This document shows, in pieces, positions 1 to 8,925 of a stretch of 64,000 nucleotides of DNA. This stretch comes from Chitinophagaceae bacterium. GTDB lineage: Bacteria; Bacteroidota; Bacteroidia; Chitinophagales; Chitinophagaceae. Numbering within the stretch: the stretch's first letter is position 1; the number at the start of each line of letters is the position of its first letter. The stretch covers positions 372,001 to 436,000 of the forward strand of contig CANGIY010000001.1 of NCBI GenBank assembly GCA_947454235.1, read 5' to 3'. The notes below the pieces were generated by a model. It saw nothing but the letters and a program-made list of their open reading frames with translations. It was not told the DNA's origin and searched no databases. Both the position numbers and the translations under genes were made by a program.

Positions 1-1026
1 TATTCTGTTACAGGTATTTGCGGAACAACTTATGCAACTTTTGCATTCACGGTTAACCCTGATCCTTATGCAGGTCATATCACTGGTCCTGATACAGTTT
101 GTACTGGTACTACCATCGCATATACTGATACAGTTGCAGGTGGTGTATGGAGCTCAAGCAATCCATTTGTAGTAACTGTAAGTAGTACAGGTGCTGCAAC
201 AGGTGGTGCATCTGATACGGCTAACGTTATATACACAGTTACCAATGTCTGTGGTACAGTAAGTGCGGCTAAACGCATTTATGTAAATACAATTCCTTAC
301 CCTGGTGTTATTACTGGTGCTTCTCAGGTATGTAGAAGAACTTCTTCTGCCCTTTCATGCACAGTGGCTGGTACCAACTGGGCTACAAGCAATACAAATG
401 CAACAGTTTCTTCAACTGGTATTGTAAATGGTATCAACCCGGGTACAGTTACAATCTACCACATTGTTGGAAATGGTTGTGGTGCTGATACTGCCCGTTT
501 TGAAGATACAGTAGTAACTTACCTTTCAAATGCAATGTTGGCAACAACCGACTCTGTTTGCCCTGGCGATACGATTCATGTATCTGTGCCTTATCTCGGC
601 GGTGCTTTCAGCTTGTCGAATAGCCACATTGTAATGGATACACTTGGAAACATGATTGCAACTACTTCAGGTCTTGATACGATTACTTATACTGTTTTGA
701 ATGCGTGTGGAACTTCTTCAGCATCAATATCAGTTTTTGTAAGGTCAACTGCTGATTGTCATACAGGTGTTGTGATTGTAAATCGCGAGAGTGGTTTGAG
801 GGTTTACCCTAACCCAGCAACAGGTGTAGCGCACATTGAATTGAATGATGCCGCTAATGGCACAGCCAACATCACGGTTACAAACATGGTAGGCCAGGTT
901 GTTAGCCAGTTTGCACTCAATACTAACACTACTACTGATTTTGCATTGAATTACGCTTCGGGTGTGTACTACATCAGTTGCTTGTACAATGGCAAAACAA
1001 CAGTTCAAAGGCTAATTGTCGAATAA
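1..1026 (+). CDS. T9SS-secreted Ig-like repeat protein, C-terminal part (5' truncated)
   Basis: The frame is open from base 1, so only the last 341 residues are present and the start lies outside the window. The visible part has at least three Ig-like (Big_2-type) units recognisable by spaced phrases such as GVWSSSN, VVTVSSTG and GTNWATSN followed by a TG-rich strand, with paired cysteines. The last 75 residues are a type A T9SS sorting domain: a YPNPA motif, then VTNMVGQVV, then a YASGVYYISCLYNGK-type end. The protein is therefore expected to cross the outer membrane by the type IX system and be anchored at or released from the surface. Specific ligand unknown. The truncated gene at 62339-64000 encodes the same kind of repeats. 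Confidence 0.85.
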   Translation, partial: YSVTGICGTTYATFAFTVNPDPYAGHITGPDTVCTGTTIAYTDTVAGGVWSSSNPFVVTVSSTGAATGGASDTANVIYTVTNVCGTVSAAKRIYVNTIPYPGVITGASQVCRRTSSALSCTVAGTNWATSNTNATVSSTGIVNGINPGTVTIYHIVGNGCGADTARFEDTVVTYLSNAMLATTDSVCPGDTIHVSVPYLGGAFSLSNSHIVMDTLGNMIATTSGLDTITYTVLNACGTSSASISVFVRSTADCHTGVVIVNRESGLRVYPNPATGVAHIELNDAANGTANITVTNMVGQVVSQFALNTNTTTDFALNYASGVYYISCLYNGKTTVQRLIVE

Positions 1027-1040
1027 TCTAATTAATGACT

Positions 1041-1078
1041 ATAACCCCACCCTGTTCACCGGGGTGGGGTTATTTATT
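1041..1078 (+). terminator. Rho-independent terminator of the Ig-like repeat gene
   Basis: ATAACCCCACCC (1041-1052) is the exact reverse complement of GGGTGGGGTTAT (1062-1073), a perfect 12-base-pair stem with a 9-base loop followed by TTATT. It begins 15 bases after the stop codon and separates the T9SS gene from the SUI1 gene. Confidence 0.9.
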
Positions 1079-1093
1079 GAAAGTGATACAACT

Positions 1094-1432
1094 ATGTCAA
1101 AGAAAAATGCTGGTAGAGCCGATGGTCTAGTCTATTCAACGAATAAGGATTTTTACAACGACTTTCCGCAGGAAGAATCGGTAGATACGTTGCCAAAGGA
1201 AAAACAGAAATTGAAGGTAACGCTTGACTCAAAGCAACGTGCGGGTAAGATTGTTACGCTGGTTGATGGTTTCGTTGGTACTAACGATGATTTAGAAGCA
1301 CTCGGAAAACAGTTGAAAACTAAGTGTGGTGCCGGTGGTAGCGTAAAAGACGGCTACATTATTATTCAGGGCGACTACAAAGTAAAAGTACTCGGTTGGT
1401 TGAAAGACTGGGGCTATGTTCTAGCGAAGTAA
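1094..1432 (+). CDS. yciH: SUI1/eIF1 (YciH)-family translation initiation factor
   Basis: A 112-residue protein whose C-terminal 80 residues match the SUI1 fold: RAGKIVTLVDGFVGTNDD, LGKQLKTKCGAGGSVKDG and a final VKVLGWLKDWGY stretch. The family binds the small ribosomal subunit near the P site; bacterial members influence start-site fidelity but are not essential. The frame extends upstream through the terminator hairpin, so the ATG at 1094, beyond the hairpin, was preferred over a start at 1016. The N-terminal 40 residues are acidic and probably flexible, as in other Bacteroidota members. Confidence 0.85.
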   Translation: MSKKNAGRADGLVYSTNKDFYNDFPQEESVDTLPKEKQKLKVTLDSKQRAGKIVTLVDGFVGTNDDLEALGKQLKTKCGAGGSVKDGYIIIQGDYKVKVLGWLKDWGYVLAK

Positions 1433-1450
1433 TATTTGAGCTAACTGACA

Positions 1451-1915
1451 ATGAATAAGTTCGCAGTTGCACATACAATTCAAGTAAAGGGCAGTAAGGA
1501 AAAGGTATTTGCGTACTTTTCTGACATGTGCAATGATGTACATTGGCGCAAGGAAGCACTCAAAGCCCATGAAGTCAATGAGGGAGAAAAGAAACTCATT
1601 GAACAGGAAACATTTCTATCGCCTAAAGTGCCTTCCATTGTGACAAGGTACTACGTCGCCGAGCTGATACCGGTTAATAGGATAACATACCAGTCAACCG
1701 AGGATTCGCCATTTTATCAACGTACAAATCGAAGCGTAGAGGAGGGCGAGAACGGATTGCTTGAAGTTACTTACAGTATAGAGTTTGATGCTGCCATGAT
1801 AATAAAGGGCATGGGATTCAAAATGCCTGCCGCAATGGTGAACTTCTATTTGTGGGTTTTAATAAGGATATATACCGGTAAACTAAAGAAGGAACTCAGT
1901 AAAATAGCTGGCTAG
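1451..1915 (+). CDS. SRPBCC-family (START-like) protein
   Basis: 154 residues with the layout of the SRPBCC/polyketide-cyclase-like fold: an opening strand AHTIQVKGSKEKVFAYFSD, a central run of beta strands (ITYQSTEDSPF, GLLEVTYSIEF) and a long C-terminal helix rich in lysine. The family forms a deep hydrophobic pocket for lipids or small ligands; no ligand can be inferred here. It overlaps the next gene by one base (TAGTG), so the two are probably co-translated. Function unknown beyond the fold. Confidence 0.65.
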   Translation: MNKFAVAHTIQVKGSKEKVFAYFSDMCNDVHWRKEALKAHEVNEGEKKLIEQETFLSPKVPSIVTRYYVAELIPVNRITYQSTEDSPFYQRTNRSVEEGENGLLEVTYSIEFDAAMIIKGMGFKMPAAMVNFYLWVLIRIYTGKLKKELSKIAG

Positions 1916-2490
1916 TGATTGAACCCATTTTTTTTGCTGATTCAGGGTTGTTCCGTGAGTGGTTGGTAGAAAATCATGCCACACAAACTGTACTTCTGGT
2001 AGGCTTCTATAAAGTTGGAACCGGCAAGCTTTCTATGACATGGAGCGAGTCTGTTGATCAGGCACTTTGTTTTGGATGGATAGATGGGGTAAGGAAGTCC
2101 ATAGATAAAGAATCATATTCAATACGATTCACGCCGCGTAAACCGAATAGCATTTGGAGCAACGTGAACGTCGATAAAGTTGAAAACTTAAAAGCGCTGG
2201 GATTGATGCACGATAAGGGCTTGAAAGCCTATGAGTTGCGCAGTGTAGATAAATCAGGTATCTATAGTTTTGAGCAAGACGATTGGAAGTTTACGGAGGA
2301 AATGCAGTCAATATTCAAAACAGAAACAACTGCATGGGATTTCTTTCAACAACAAGCACCATCATACCGGAAAATGGCTATACACTGGATTGTTACTGCC
2401 AAACAAAACGCCACTCAGCTATCCCGGCTTCAGAAAGTAATAGATGCTTGTTCAGCAGGCAAACGCCTTTGGACCGAGTACAAGAAATAA
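1915..2490 (+). CDS. YdeI/OmpD-associated (OmdA-like) family protein
   Basis: 191 residues starting with GTG at 1915, which shares a base with the upstream TAG stop. Diagnostic pieces are FREWLVENHA, the ALCFGWIDGVRKSID segment and RFTPRKPNSIWSNVNVDKV, followed by a C-terminal region with WIVTAKQNATQLSRL. This is the YdeI/OmdA family, annotated in enterobacteria as linked to antimicrobial-peptide tolerance and porin biology, though its biochemistry is unsettled. No signal peptide is visible, so it is probably cytoplasmic. Likely in one operon with the SRPBCC protein. Confidence 0.75.
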   Translation: MIEPIFFADSGLFREWLVENHATQTVLLVGFYKVGTGKLSMTWSESVDQALCFGWIDGVRKSIDKESYSIRFTPRKPNSIWSNVNVDKVENLKALGLMHDKGLKAYELRSVDKSGIYSFEQDDWKFTEEMQSIFKTETTAWDFFQQQAPSYRKMAIHWIVTAKQNATQLSRLQKVIDACSAGKRLWTEYKK

Positions 2491-2494
2491 AACC

Positions 2495-3451
2495 TTAGAA
2501 TTTAATACTGCCCTTGCGCTTATAAGCCCCACCGCCTGATTTGCCGTTTGTTTCAACTTCGCTTCTGTGACTCCTTCGCTCCACGATATTAAATTGACAA
2601 CCCACTTTCAAACCCCAGTTACTGTAATTGACCGTATAAGCCGTTCTGTGAAAGTCGTCTTGCAGTGATCCTGTAAAATTATTGCTGTAGTAATAATGAG
2701 TAGGGTGTGGATACTGAGTACTCATATTGATGTATTCTCCATCGTCTGTGATGTAGGACAGTGTTTTCTCTTTTACCATCACCGAAAGTGAGGTGAATTC
2801 AAGTTGGGCAAAATAATTGAATCGTTCAGAAACTATTTTTTTGAAGCCAAATCCCGCATTCAATCCAGCTGCAAAACTTGTTTTGTAGTCAAAATGGTAA
2901 ACGGTTGTTTCTACAGCACCTGCACCCGGAAGGTTTGCCTGTGAAACATCTAACGTGAAATCTGTAGAGAGTGGAAGTACAACACCAAAAGAACCAAAAA
3001 GTTTGTTTTTCGAAATTGGTGCCTGAATAATCAATTTAGGTATTAAAAGAATGGGTACATTGGCCTTTGTTGTATAATCAACATTGTAATACAGTGAGTC
3101 GGTATTTGAGGATTTAGGAGGTCGTAGCTTAATATTCGAGACAGTGTAGATACATGCTTTGGAATATGCACCAATATTAAGTGAAGTAGCAAATCCAATA
3201 AATTGATTGAACATATAGCCACCTTCTAAATCTAATTTAAGTCCACTACCTAGCGAACCTGATTTGTTGTCGTATGCAACAGTATTTTTATTAATGTAAG
3301 TTAATCCCCCGCTCAAGTAGTCGCCGTTTCCCACGGTAGGTCCGCCGGCAAGAGAAGAAAATCCGCCTAACGAGCCGCTGAAAAAGAAATTTTGACTGTG
3401 CGAACAAAATGGAAGTAATGCCGTGAGGATGGCTAAAAAAGGCTTTTTCAT
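2495..3451 (-). CDS. Outer-membrane beta-barrel protein, unknown function
   Basis: About 318 residues from the ATG at 3451, which gives a clean signal peptide (MKKPFLAILTALLPFCSHSQ); a start five residues further upstream is possible. The mature part has alternating strands with many glycine and aromatic residues (GGLTYINKNTVAYDN, GLNAGFGFKK, WGLKVGCQFNIV), typical of an 8- to 12-strand barrel. The C-terminal tail is basic and glycine-rich. It is convergent with the YdeI-like gene, four bases apart. No family recognised. Confidence 0.6.
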   Translation of the reverse strand: MKKPFLAILTALLPFCSHSQNFFFSGSLGGFSSLAGGPTVGNGDYLSGGLTYINKNTVAYDNKSGSLGSGLKLDLEGGYMFNQFIGFATSLNIGAYSKACIYTVSNIKLRPPKSSNTDSLYYNVDYTTKANVPILLIPKLIIQAPISKNKLFGSFGVVLPLSTDFTLDVSQANLPGAGAVETTVYHFDYKTSFAAGLNAGFGFKKIVSERFNYFAQLEFTSLSVMVKEKTLSYITDDGEYINMSTQYPHPTHYYYSNNFTGSLQDDFHRTAYTVNYSNWGLKVGCQFNIVERRSHRSEVETNGKSGGGAYKRKGSIKF

Positions 3452-3516
3452 ATTATGTTGTTTCAATAGCTCAAAATTAAAGGGTTATTTCTAAACTAGT
3501 GGTAGGTTTAATTGAA

Positions 3517-3545
3517 AAAGCTGCGATTTTTTAGGTCGCAGCTTT
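3517..3545 (-). terminator. Terminator downstream of superoxide dismutase
   Basis: AAAGCTGCGA (3517-3526) and TCGCAGCTTT (3536-3545) form a 10-base-pair stem. Read on the minus strand it lies 25 bases past the sod stop codon and ends in a short T run. Confidence 0.8.
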
Positions 3546-3570
3546 CAATGAGTATTCGTATTTTTTTAGC

Positions 3571-4173
3571 TTAGAGCGCAGCCATGTAACGAGCACCAAC
3601 AACATCCCAATTAATCACATTCCAGATTGCTTTCAGGTAATCAGGGCGTTTGTTTTGGTATTTGAGGTAGTATGCATGTTCCCACACATCAATGCCAATA
3701 ATTGGAGTGCCTTTTACTTCAGCAACATCCATCAATGGGTTGTCTTGGTTGGCAGTAGAACTAACAACCAATTTGCCGTCAGTTACAGTCAACCAAGCCC
3801 AGCCACTACCAAAACGAGTAGTACCTGCAGTGTTCATTTTTTCAATCAAAGCATCAAGGCTACCGAAAGCTTCGTTGATTGCATCAGCCAGTTTGCCTGA
3901 TGGTTTGCTACCGTTGTTGCCCAAAATTTCCCAGAACATGGTGTGGTTGTAGTGACCACCGCCATTGTTACGCACTGCTGCTGGGTATTTTGAAATGTTA
4001 GCAAGAATTTCTTCCACCGACATATTCTCAGCATCGGTTCCAGCTACTGCTTTGTTGAGGTTGTCAACGTAAGCCTGGTGGTGCCTGTCGTGGTGAATCT
4101 GCATTGTCGCAGCATCAATATGTGGTTCTAATGCATCAAATGCATATGGTAAAGGAGCTAATGTAAATGCCAT
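3571..4173 (-). CDS. sodA: Iron/manganese superoxide dismutase
   Basis: Converts superoxide to oxygen and hydrogen peroxide in the cytoplasm. The 200-residue length is normal for the family. Metal ligands are all present: His27 in MQIHH, His77 in [10 protein letters not shown], Asp162 and His166 in DVWEHAYY. The C-terminal [13 protein letters not shown] is typical. The [10 protein letters not shown] and [11 protein letters not shown] segments look closer to manganese or cambialistic forms than to strict iron enzymes, but metal choice cannot be settled by reading. No signal peptide. It is a single-gene unit with its own promoter (4194-4225) and terminator (3517-3545). Confidence 0.95.
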   Translation of the reverse strand: MAFTLAPLPYAFDALEPHIDAATMQIHHDRHHQAYVDNLNKAVAGTDAENMSVEEILANISKYPAAVRNNGGGHYNHTMFWEILGNNGSKPSGKLADAINEAFGSLDALIEKMNTAGTTRFGSGWAWLTVTDGKLVVSSTANQDNPLMDVAEVKGTPIIGIDVWEHAYYLKYQNKRPDYLKAIWNVINWDVVGARYMAAL

Positions 4174-4193
4174 TTTATTTTTGTTTTAGACTT

Positions 4194-4225
4194 CAAAATT
4201 AAAAACCTCGTGAAATTAATTCAAA
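4194..4225 (-). promoter_or_regulatory. Bacteroidota-type promoter of sodA
   Basis: On the minus strand TTTG (4225-4222) is followed after 20 bases by TAATTTTG (4201-4194), an exact match to the Bacteroidota -33/-7 consensus TTTG-N19-21-TAnnTTTG. Transcription should start near 4188, giving a leader of about 15 bases. Confidence 0.75.
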
Positions 4226-4252
4226 GAGTTATTCCCAATAGGGCTATAAATC

Positions 4253-4921
4253 TTAGTGTGCTGCTTCGTCTTTGTCAGGAGTTTTGCACTGAACGAGGAA
4301 GAAGTTGTTTTCTTTCTTACCCCATGATGGTTTATTGATGTCATTTCCCGGCTCTTTTGCAAACAAAGCTTCTGCTTTTTCAAAGTACGGTTGAGCTACA
4401 GTATTACCACCTCCAAACGCCTTTGGAGTAAAGAAAACACTAATTGCTTTCATGTAATAAATCCTTGGGTTGTTGGCGTTGATGGCTTTAGCGGCTTCAA
4501 GGTCATCAGAAAATATTTTGCCGTATTTCTGCCAGCGGTTCATTGGGTCAACTGCAAGGCGGCTGTTGGCAATCATGGCAGCGAGTACTAATGTCTCGTC
4601 GTTTTCTTTTCCCAGAATGCTTACTGCTTCATCGTGTTCTTTTTCTGCCTCGTTCAAAATGGCGTCGTGCTTTGCAGCATCACGCTCGTTGTAAGAGATT
4701 TCAGTTTTCGCCAGAGATGCATAGTAATGGGTAATCCATTCTGTGTTCCATTTCTTAGCAATCAAAGCCAGTTTGTTGGCAATTGGCTCTTTTTTAGCGA
4801 AATTCTCGTGCGCAACTGTATCAAATGCAGTCCACGTGTTTTGAAGCGGAGAGATGTAGTCTTGAGCATGAACTGATACTGATGCTACAGCCAGTCCTAA
4901 AACTGCAAATAATTTTTTCAT
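4253..4921 (-). CDS. Secreted TPR-like protein of unknown function
   Basis: 222 residues with a signal peptide (MKKLFAVLGLAVASVSVHAQ) and an all-helical mature part. Segments such as HDAILNEAEKEHDEAVSILG and INANNPRIYYMKAISVFF look like tetratricopeptide-type helical pairs. Conserved function not recognised. It starts 21 bases after the TonB-receptor gene ends, so the two very likely form one transcript; a periplasmic helper of that receptor is a plausible inference, not shown by the sequence. Confidence 0.6.
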   Translation of the reverse strand: MKKLFAVLGLAVASVSVHAQDYISPLQNTWTAFDTVAHENFAKKEPIANKLALIAKKWNTEWITHYYASLAKTEISYNERDAAKHDAILNEAEKEHDEAVSILGKENDETLVLAAMIANSRLAVDPMNRWQKYGKIFSDDLEAAKAINANNPRIYYMKAISVFFTPKAFGGGNTVAQPYFEKAEALFAKEPGNDINKPSWGKKENNFFLVQCKTPDKDEAAH

Positions 4922-4942
4922 GTTCTATTTAGTTTTTGAGTT

Positions 4943-7192
4943 TTATAATTCGTCTTTGCTGAATTGTGTCAATGAGAAATTAGCACCTATAAATACAGTA
5001 CGATAAAGTGCCGGGACAACAGGGTTTTTAGCGTACGACTGATTTTGTGAATTGTACATATACCTGTAGCCAAACACATTGTGGGTGTTGAATACATTAT
5101 CTACACTAATAAAGAATACAGAGAACCACCTGCCGAAAGAATGCAGGTAAGCAGCACTCAATGCAAAATTGTTATACACGGGTGTTCTGTCGTTCAGGAA
5201 TGTATTTGAGTTCACCGGAGCTTCAGGGTTAAAATAAGGATAGCCAGATGCGAAGCTGTAAGTTCCGCTGATGCTGGTGTGCCATTTGTCAACGAAGTAC
5301 TTACCCACGAGGTTTAGGTTGTGATTGGCGATGAACGTTGGTGTCGCCATGTAAGGGTAGTTTAAATACAGCCTACGTGTATCAATGTAACTATAAGATA
5401 CCCAGAAATCGGCATTTTTGATTGATTTCTTATCGCGGTAAAAAAGTTCTAAACCTTGTGCATAGCCGTGCCCGCTGTTATTGATGGTTGAATCAAAAAT
5501 CATGCGATAGCTATTAGGGTCGAAGTGAGCAGCCGCGTAGGGCTCACGAATCAAATCCTGGTAGTTTTTGTAATAGCCTTCTATGCGCAATGTTCTTTCA
5601 TTTGCTGAATACTGCCAGTTAGCGATGTAGTGAATAGCTTGTTGTAAGCCCGGTTTAAGTCCTGCCAGGTAGTAGTTGTTGGAAGCACCTTGGTAGAAAA
5701 CACCGCTCGCAAGCGAAATTTGTGTGTGTTTGCTGGTTTTAATAGCCAATGACATACGCGGAGCAACTTTGTCGGTATTCAACAATGCACTGTGTTCAAA
5801 ACGCGCGCCCGGTCTGATTGCCAACCAATACAATGGTGTCCATTCAAGTTCAGTGTATGCCGAGCTGATTGTTTCGTCAAATTTCTGGTTGTATTTCGCG
5901 GTATCAGGTCCAAGGTTTTTATCAGAACCAAAATGTTGAATGTCGCCACCTAAAAGCAATGTTGTGCGGCTGTTGATGAAGTATTTGCCTTCAAGCCTGA
6001 ACTGCGCACGTTGGTCTTTTTGCTTAATTGGGTAGTCACCGAATTTGTTGTTATTGTCGTCAAGGCTGTATGACGCCGCAGTGTACAAACTGAATTTGTT
6101 TTTAAACTGTTGTTTGTACGATGCAGTAGTAAATACATTCTGACTTTGGGTATAGAATTTAATCGTGTCACCCATCATGCTGTAATAGTTGCCTGTAGAG
6201 GCAGCAGCAGTATCGCCGGCATAGGGGTTAGGAATACCAATGCCACTTTTATTGAACGTTCCGTTGACGCTGATTTTGAAAATCCCATCTTTATTCGGCT
6301 TCCACACGTAGCGGGCGTTAGCGCCACCACCTACAGGTACACTGAAGAAATTGAAATTGGTGGTTGCTAATGAGTAGAATGGAGAAAGGTCGGTATAGTT
6401 AAAACCACCCTCTAAAGCAGAGTTTTTCCATTTTTTTACCCCCGAAGCGTAAATGCCGGCCATATTACCTCCAAGGTTCAGGTTGCTTTTGTCGGCGAGG
6501 TCGGTGGTGTTAAGTTCCAGAACACCTGATAAAGCTTGTCCGTAACGAGGGCTGTAACCACCGCTACTAAAGCTCATACCCTGGTAAGAGAATGCACCGA
6601 ACCTACTGCGTGTAGCCACTCCCGGAGGGCCGCTGAAGAACGCATTTTGAACTACCATCTCATCGACGATAACCGACGCTTCACTGGCATCGCCACCACG
6701 TACCAGCAAGCCATTGTCAATGCCTGCTTTTTGTGTGCCGGGTAGTGTTTCCATTGCTTTAACCACATCGGCATTTGCACCTGCAGTAGTTACAATATCC
6801 AATGGTTTGAGTACTGTTTTGGTTTTATCGTTTGATGCGTCAAACGAACCTGCGGTGATTGTTACTTCGTCAAGATCGCGGGGAGTTTGTTTTTTTACAA
6901 TCAAAACAATGCCGGAAGTGTCGTGAGTAAGCGTAATTGGAATACCCATAACATCAGTTCCTGCAATATTTGCTACCAGATTCTGGGCGCCTTTTTCAGA
7001 TGTAGAAAAAGAAAACTGTCCCAGGCTGTCAGATGTGCCTCCGTCAATAGAGTTGAGCAGGTACACTGTAGCGCCGTTAACGGGTTTGCCCTTGGTGTCC
7101 ATCACTTTTCCGCTGATTGTAAAGTCAGCCAGTGCATTGAGGCTGGCGCCTAATGATGCCAACAAAAGAGTGACTGGTTGAAGTAGTTTCAT
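4943..7192 (-). CDS. TonB-dependent receptor with CarboxypepD_reg-like N-terminal domain
   Basis: 749 residues. A signal peptide (about 22 residues) is followed by a carboxypeptidase regulatory-like domain (ISGKVMDTKGKPVNGATVYL, about 25-110), a plug domain (about 135-245, with GLLVRGGDASEASVIVDE) and a C-terminal 22-strand-type barrel ending in RTVFIGANFSLTQF. Such receptors import large or scarce substrates across the outer membrane using energy from TonB. No SusD partner is adjacent, so a glycan role is less likely than a metal chelate, peptide or other solute; the substrate is not readable. The downstream TPR-like gene is probably co-transcribed. Confidence 0.85.
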   Translation of the reverse strand: MKLLQPVTLLLASLGASLNALADFTISGKVMDTKGKPVNGATVYLLNSIDGGTSDSLGQFSFSTSEKGAQNLVANIAGTDVMGIPITLTHDTSGIVLIVKKQTPRDLDEVTITAGSFDASNDKTKTVLKPLDIVTTAGANADVVKAMETLPGTQKAGIDNGLLVRGGDASEASVIVDEMVVQNAFFSGPPGVATRSRFGAFSYQGMSFSSGGYSPRYGQALSGVLELNTTDLADKSNLNLGGNMAGIYASGVKKWKNSALEGGFNYTDLSPFYSLATTNFNFFSVPVGGGANARYVWKPNKDGIFKISVNGTFNKSGIGIPNPYAGDTAAASTGNYYSMMGDTIKFYTQSQNVFTTASYKQQFKNKFSLYTAASYSLDDNNNKFGDYPIKQKDQRAQFRLEGKYFINSRTTLLLGGDIQHFGSDKNLGPDTAKYNQKFDETISSAYTELEWTPLYWLAIRPGARFEHSALLNTDKVAPRMSLAIKTSKHTQISLASGVFYQGASNNYYLAGLKPGLQQAIHYIANWQYSANERTLRIEGYYKNYQDLIREPYAAAHFDPNSYRMIFDSTINNSGHGYAQGLELFYRDKKSIKNADFWVSYSYIDTRRLYLNYPYMATPTFIANHNLNLVGKYFVDKWHTSISGTYSFASGYPYFNPEAPVNSNTFLNDRTPVYNNFALSAAYLHSFGRWFSVFFISVDNVFNTHNVFGYRYMYNSQNQSYAKNPVVPALYRTVFIGANFSLTQFSKDEL

Positions 7193-7212
7193 TTAATTGT
7201 AAAATTTTGATG

Positions 7213-7220
7213 CAAATCTA
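7213..7220 (-). promoter_or_regulatory. Probable -7 element for the TonB-receptor operon
   Basis: TAGATTTG on the minus strand (7220-7213) matches TAnnTTTG and lies 21 bases upstream of the receptor ATG. No perfect TTTG is seen 19-21 bases further upstream; a TTG occurs at a 17-base spacing. Confidence 0.4.
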
Positions 7221-7353
7221 AGCTATGGTACTTTAATCAATTGTCATTTTCGGTAAAACCCTCAATAGAGTAGGTAAATAGGGGAATTGAACTGATAATT
7301 AATATTTTATAAAAAAAAATCTACAGTGATTAGTTTTGGGAGAAAATAGTCAG

Positions 7354-7361
7354 TATTTTTG
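7354..7361 (+). promoter_or_regulatory. Probable -7 element for the 7395 T9SS gene
   Basis: TATTTTTG (7354-7361) matches TAnnTTTG and lies 33 bases before the ATG. A second match, TAGTTTTG, lies at 7331-7338; the sequence does not decide between them. Confidence 0.4.
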
Positions 7362-7394
7362 ATTAGATATCCTCACCAATAATACACTTTAAGT

Positions 7395-8921
7395 ATGCTT
7401 AACCTTAGAATTTCCCGTTTTTTCGCAATTTTAGCCGTTGCTATTGCGTCTCACTTTAGCTCATTTGCTACCCACATTGTAGGGCTTGATTTGAAATATC
7501 AACACGTATCTGATAGTACTTATAAGATAAAATTGATTGCATTTGCGGATTGTGGACCATTAAGTGCTACAACTTTTGCTACTTTGCCTAGTGCCACACC
7601 TAATGTTTGCGTTTTTGTAGGTTCAACTTTAATAACCACTTTAGTATTGCACATTGACTCGCCTAGTACAGGTGTTTTAGTAGGGAACGTATGCACAACA
7701 GATACTGGTGGAACTCAGTGTTCGTCAGCAAGTTCTAGAATACCCGGAATTAAAAAATTTGTGTATGAGATTGATTATACACTGCCTAGCTCAACTTCTG
7801 ATTATATTTTCAGATTTAACGGAGGTATGGGGATCGCAGCTGCAACTGGAAGAGCGGCAGCTTTAACAAATATTAGTGGCTCTTCGACTACTTCATGCTC
7901 AATAGCATTGGATGCTTCTTTAGGCAATAACTCGAGTCCAGACATGATTGATATTACAAACTATTTCTACCCCCTCAATTTTTTGAACTTTTACACTCCT
8001 AGCGCAATCGATCCTGATGGAGACAGCCTAGTGTACTCGTTGGTTGATGCACAAAGTGCAGGGGCGGGTTGTGGTGCAACATCTACTGTTACATACGTCG
8101 GTGGGTGTTCGGGTGCCTATCCTTTGCTGGCTTCCAGTTACTCATTTGATGCCGGTTCGGGGCAAATGGTGTTTGTGCCTAATTTGACTCAAAGGGCGTT
8201 GATAGACTACAAAATATCTGAATACAGGCACGGAAGTTTGATTGGAACTACTTTTCGTGAAATGAGTGCTTTAGTTTATGATACATCGTTGTTTAATCCT
8301 TCAACACCTATTGGTGTGTTAGCAAATAGCACCACTGGTACGATCACGGATCCTACCCATATCAGTATGTTCGATACAATGGGTGCTTTTGCCGTTATGA
8401 TATTTCCGTTTGAAACGGATACCACTCAAAATATTAAGGTAACACCGGTAAGCCTGCCTACGGGTGCCACTTTTGTTACAATTAATGACTCGACCCCACA
8501 TCCCCGTTGCACATTTACCTGGAATACATCTTACATGCATTCAGGCGCGAACATATTTTATATTAATTACAAGGACGACCATTGTCCCATTCAGGGCAAC
8601 GTAACTATAGGATATGTAATTCGCAATCTAGGGCATAGGCCTTTTTATTCAGCGTCAGTTACTGAAACAAATCGTGCGGAAAACGACTTCTCGATAGTGC
8701 CCAATCCTGCCTCATGCAATTTTACGGTTCAGTTCAACAACGAAGCTCAAGATGGTATATTGTCCATCATTGATTGTTCAGGTAAGTTGTTGATGAGCAG
8801 AAATGTATCTGGCAACATGCAATCTATCCAGTTTAATGATTTGAATCTAGCCCCGGGCACTTACTTTGTTCGATTGACGAACAATGCAAGCAGTGTGGTG
8901 AAATTGTTGCAACTGAACTAA
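7395..8921 (+). CDS. T9SS-secreted surface protein with ATHIVG-type N-terminal domain
   Basis: 508 residues. After a signal peptide the mature protein opens with THIVGLDLKYQHVSDSTYKIKL, a domain opening common in large Bacteroidota adhesins and gliding-associated proteins. A middle section contains SAIDPDGDSLVYSL, a cadherin-like or PKD-like phrase. The last 75 residues are a type A sorting domain (IVPNPASCNFTV, LSIIDCSGKLL, LAPGTYFVRLTN). It should be exported by the type IX system. The stop codon is 4 bases from the convergent hemW gene, with no room for a separate terminator. Confidence 0.8.
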   Translation: MLNLRISRFFAILAVAIASHFSSFATHIVGLDLKYQHVSDSTYKIKLIAFADCGPLSATTFATLPSATPNVCVFVGSTLITTLVLHIDSPSTGVLVGNVCTTDTGGTQCSSASSRIPGIKKFVYEIDYTLPSSTSDYIFRFNGGMGIAAATGRAAALTNISGSSTTSCSIALDASLGNNSSPDMIDITNYFYPLNFLNFYTPSAIDPDGDSLVYSLVDAQSAGAGCGATSTVTYVGGCSGAYPLLASSYSFDAGSGQMVFVPNLTQRALIDYKISEYRHGSLIGTTFREMSALVYDTSLFNPSTPIGVLANSTTGTITDPTHISMFDTMGAFAVMIFPFETDTTQNIKVTPVSLPTGATFVTINDSTPHPRCTFTWNTSYMHSGANIFYINYKDDHCPIQGNVTIGYVIRNLGHRPFYSASVTETNRAENDFSIVPNPASCNFTVQFNNEAQDGILSIIDCSGKLLMSRNVSGNMQSIQFNDLNLAPGTYFVRLTNNASSVVKLLQLN

Positions 8922-8925
8922 ATGG

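Noticed and set aside
1016-1093. Upstream start for the SUI1 protein
   Set aside because: It would run through the terminator at 1041-1078 and overlap the previous gene.
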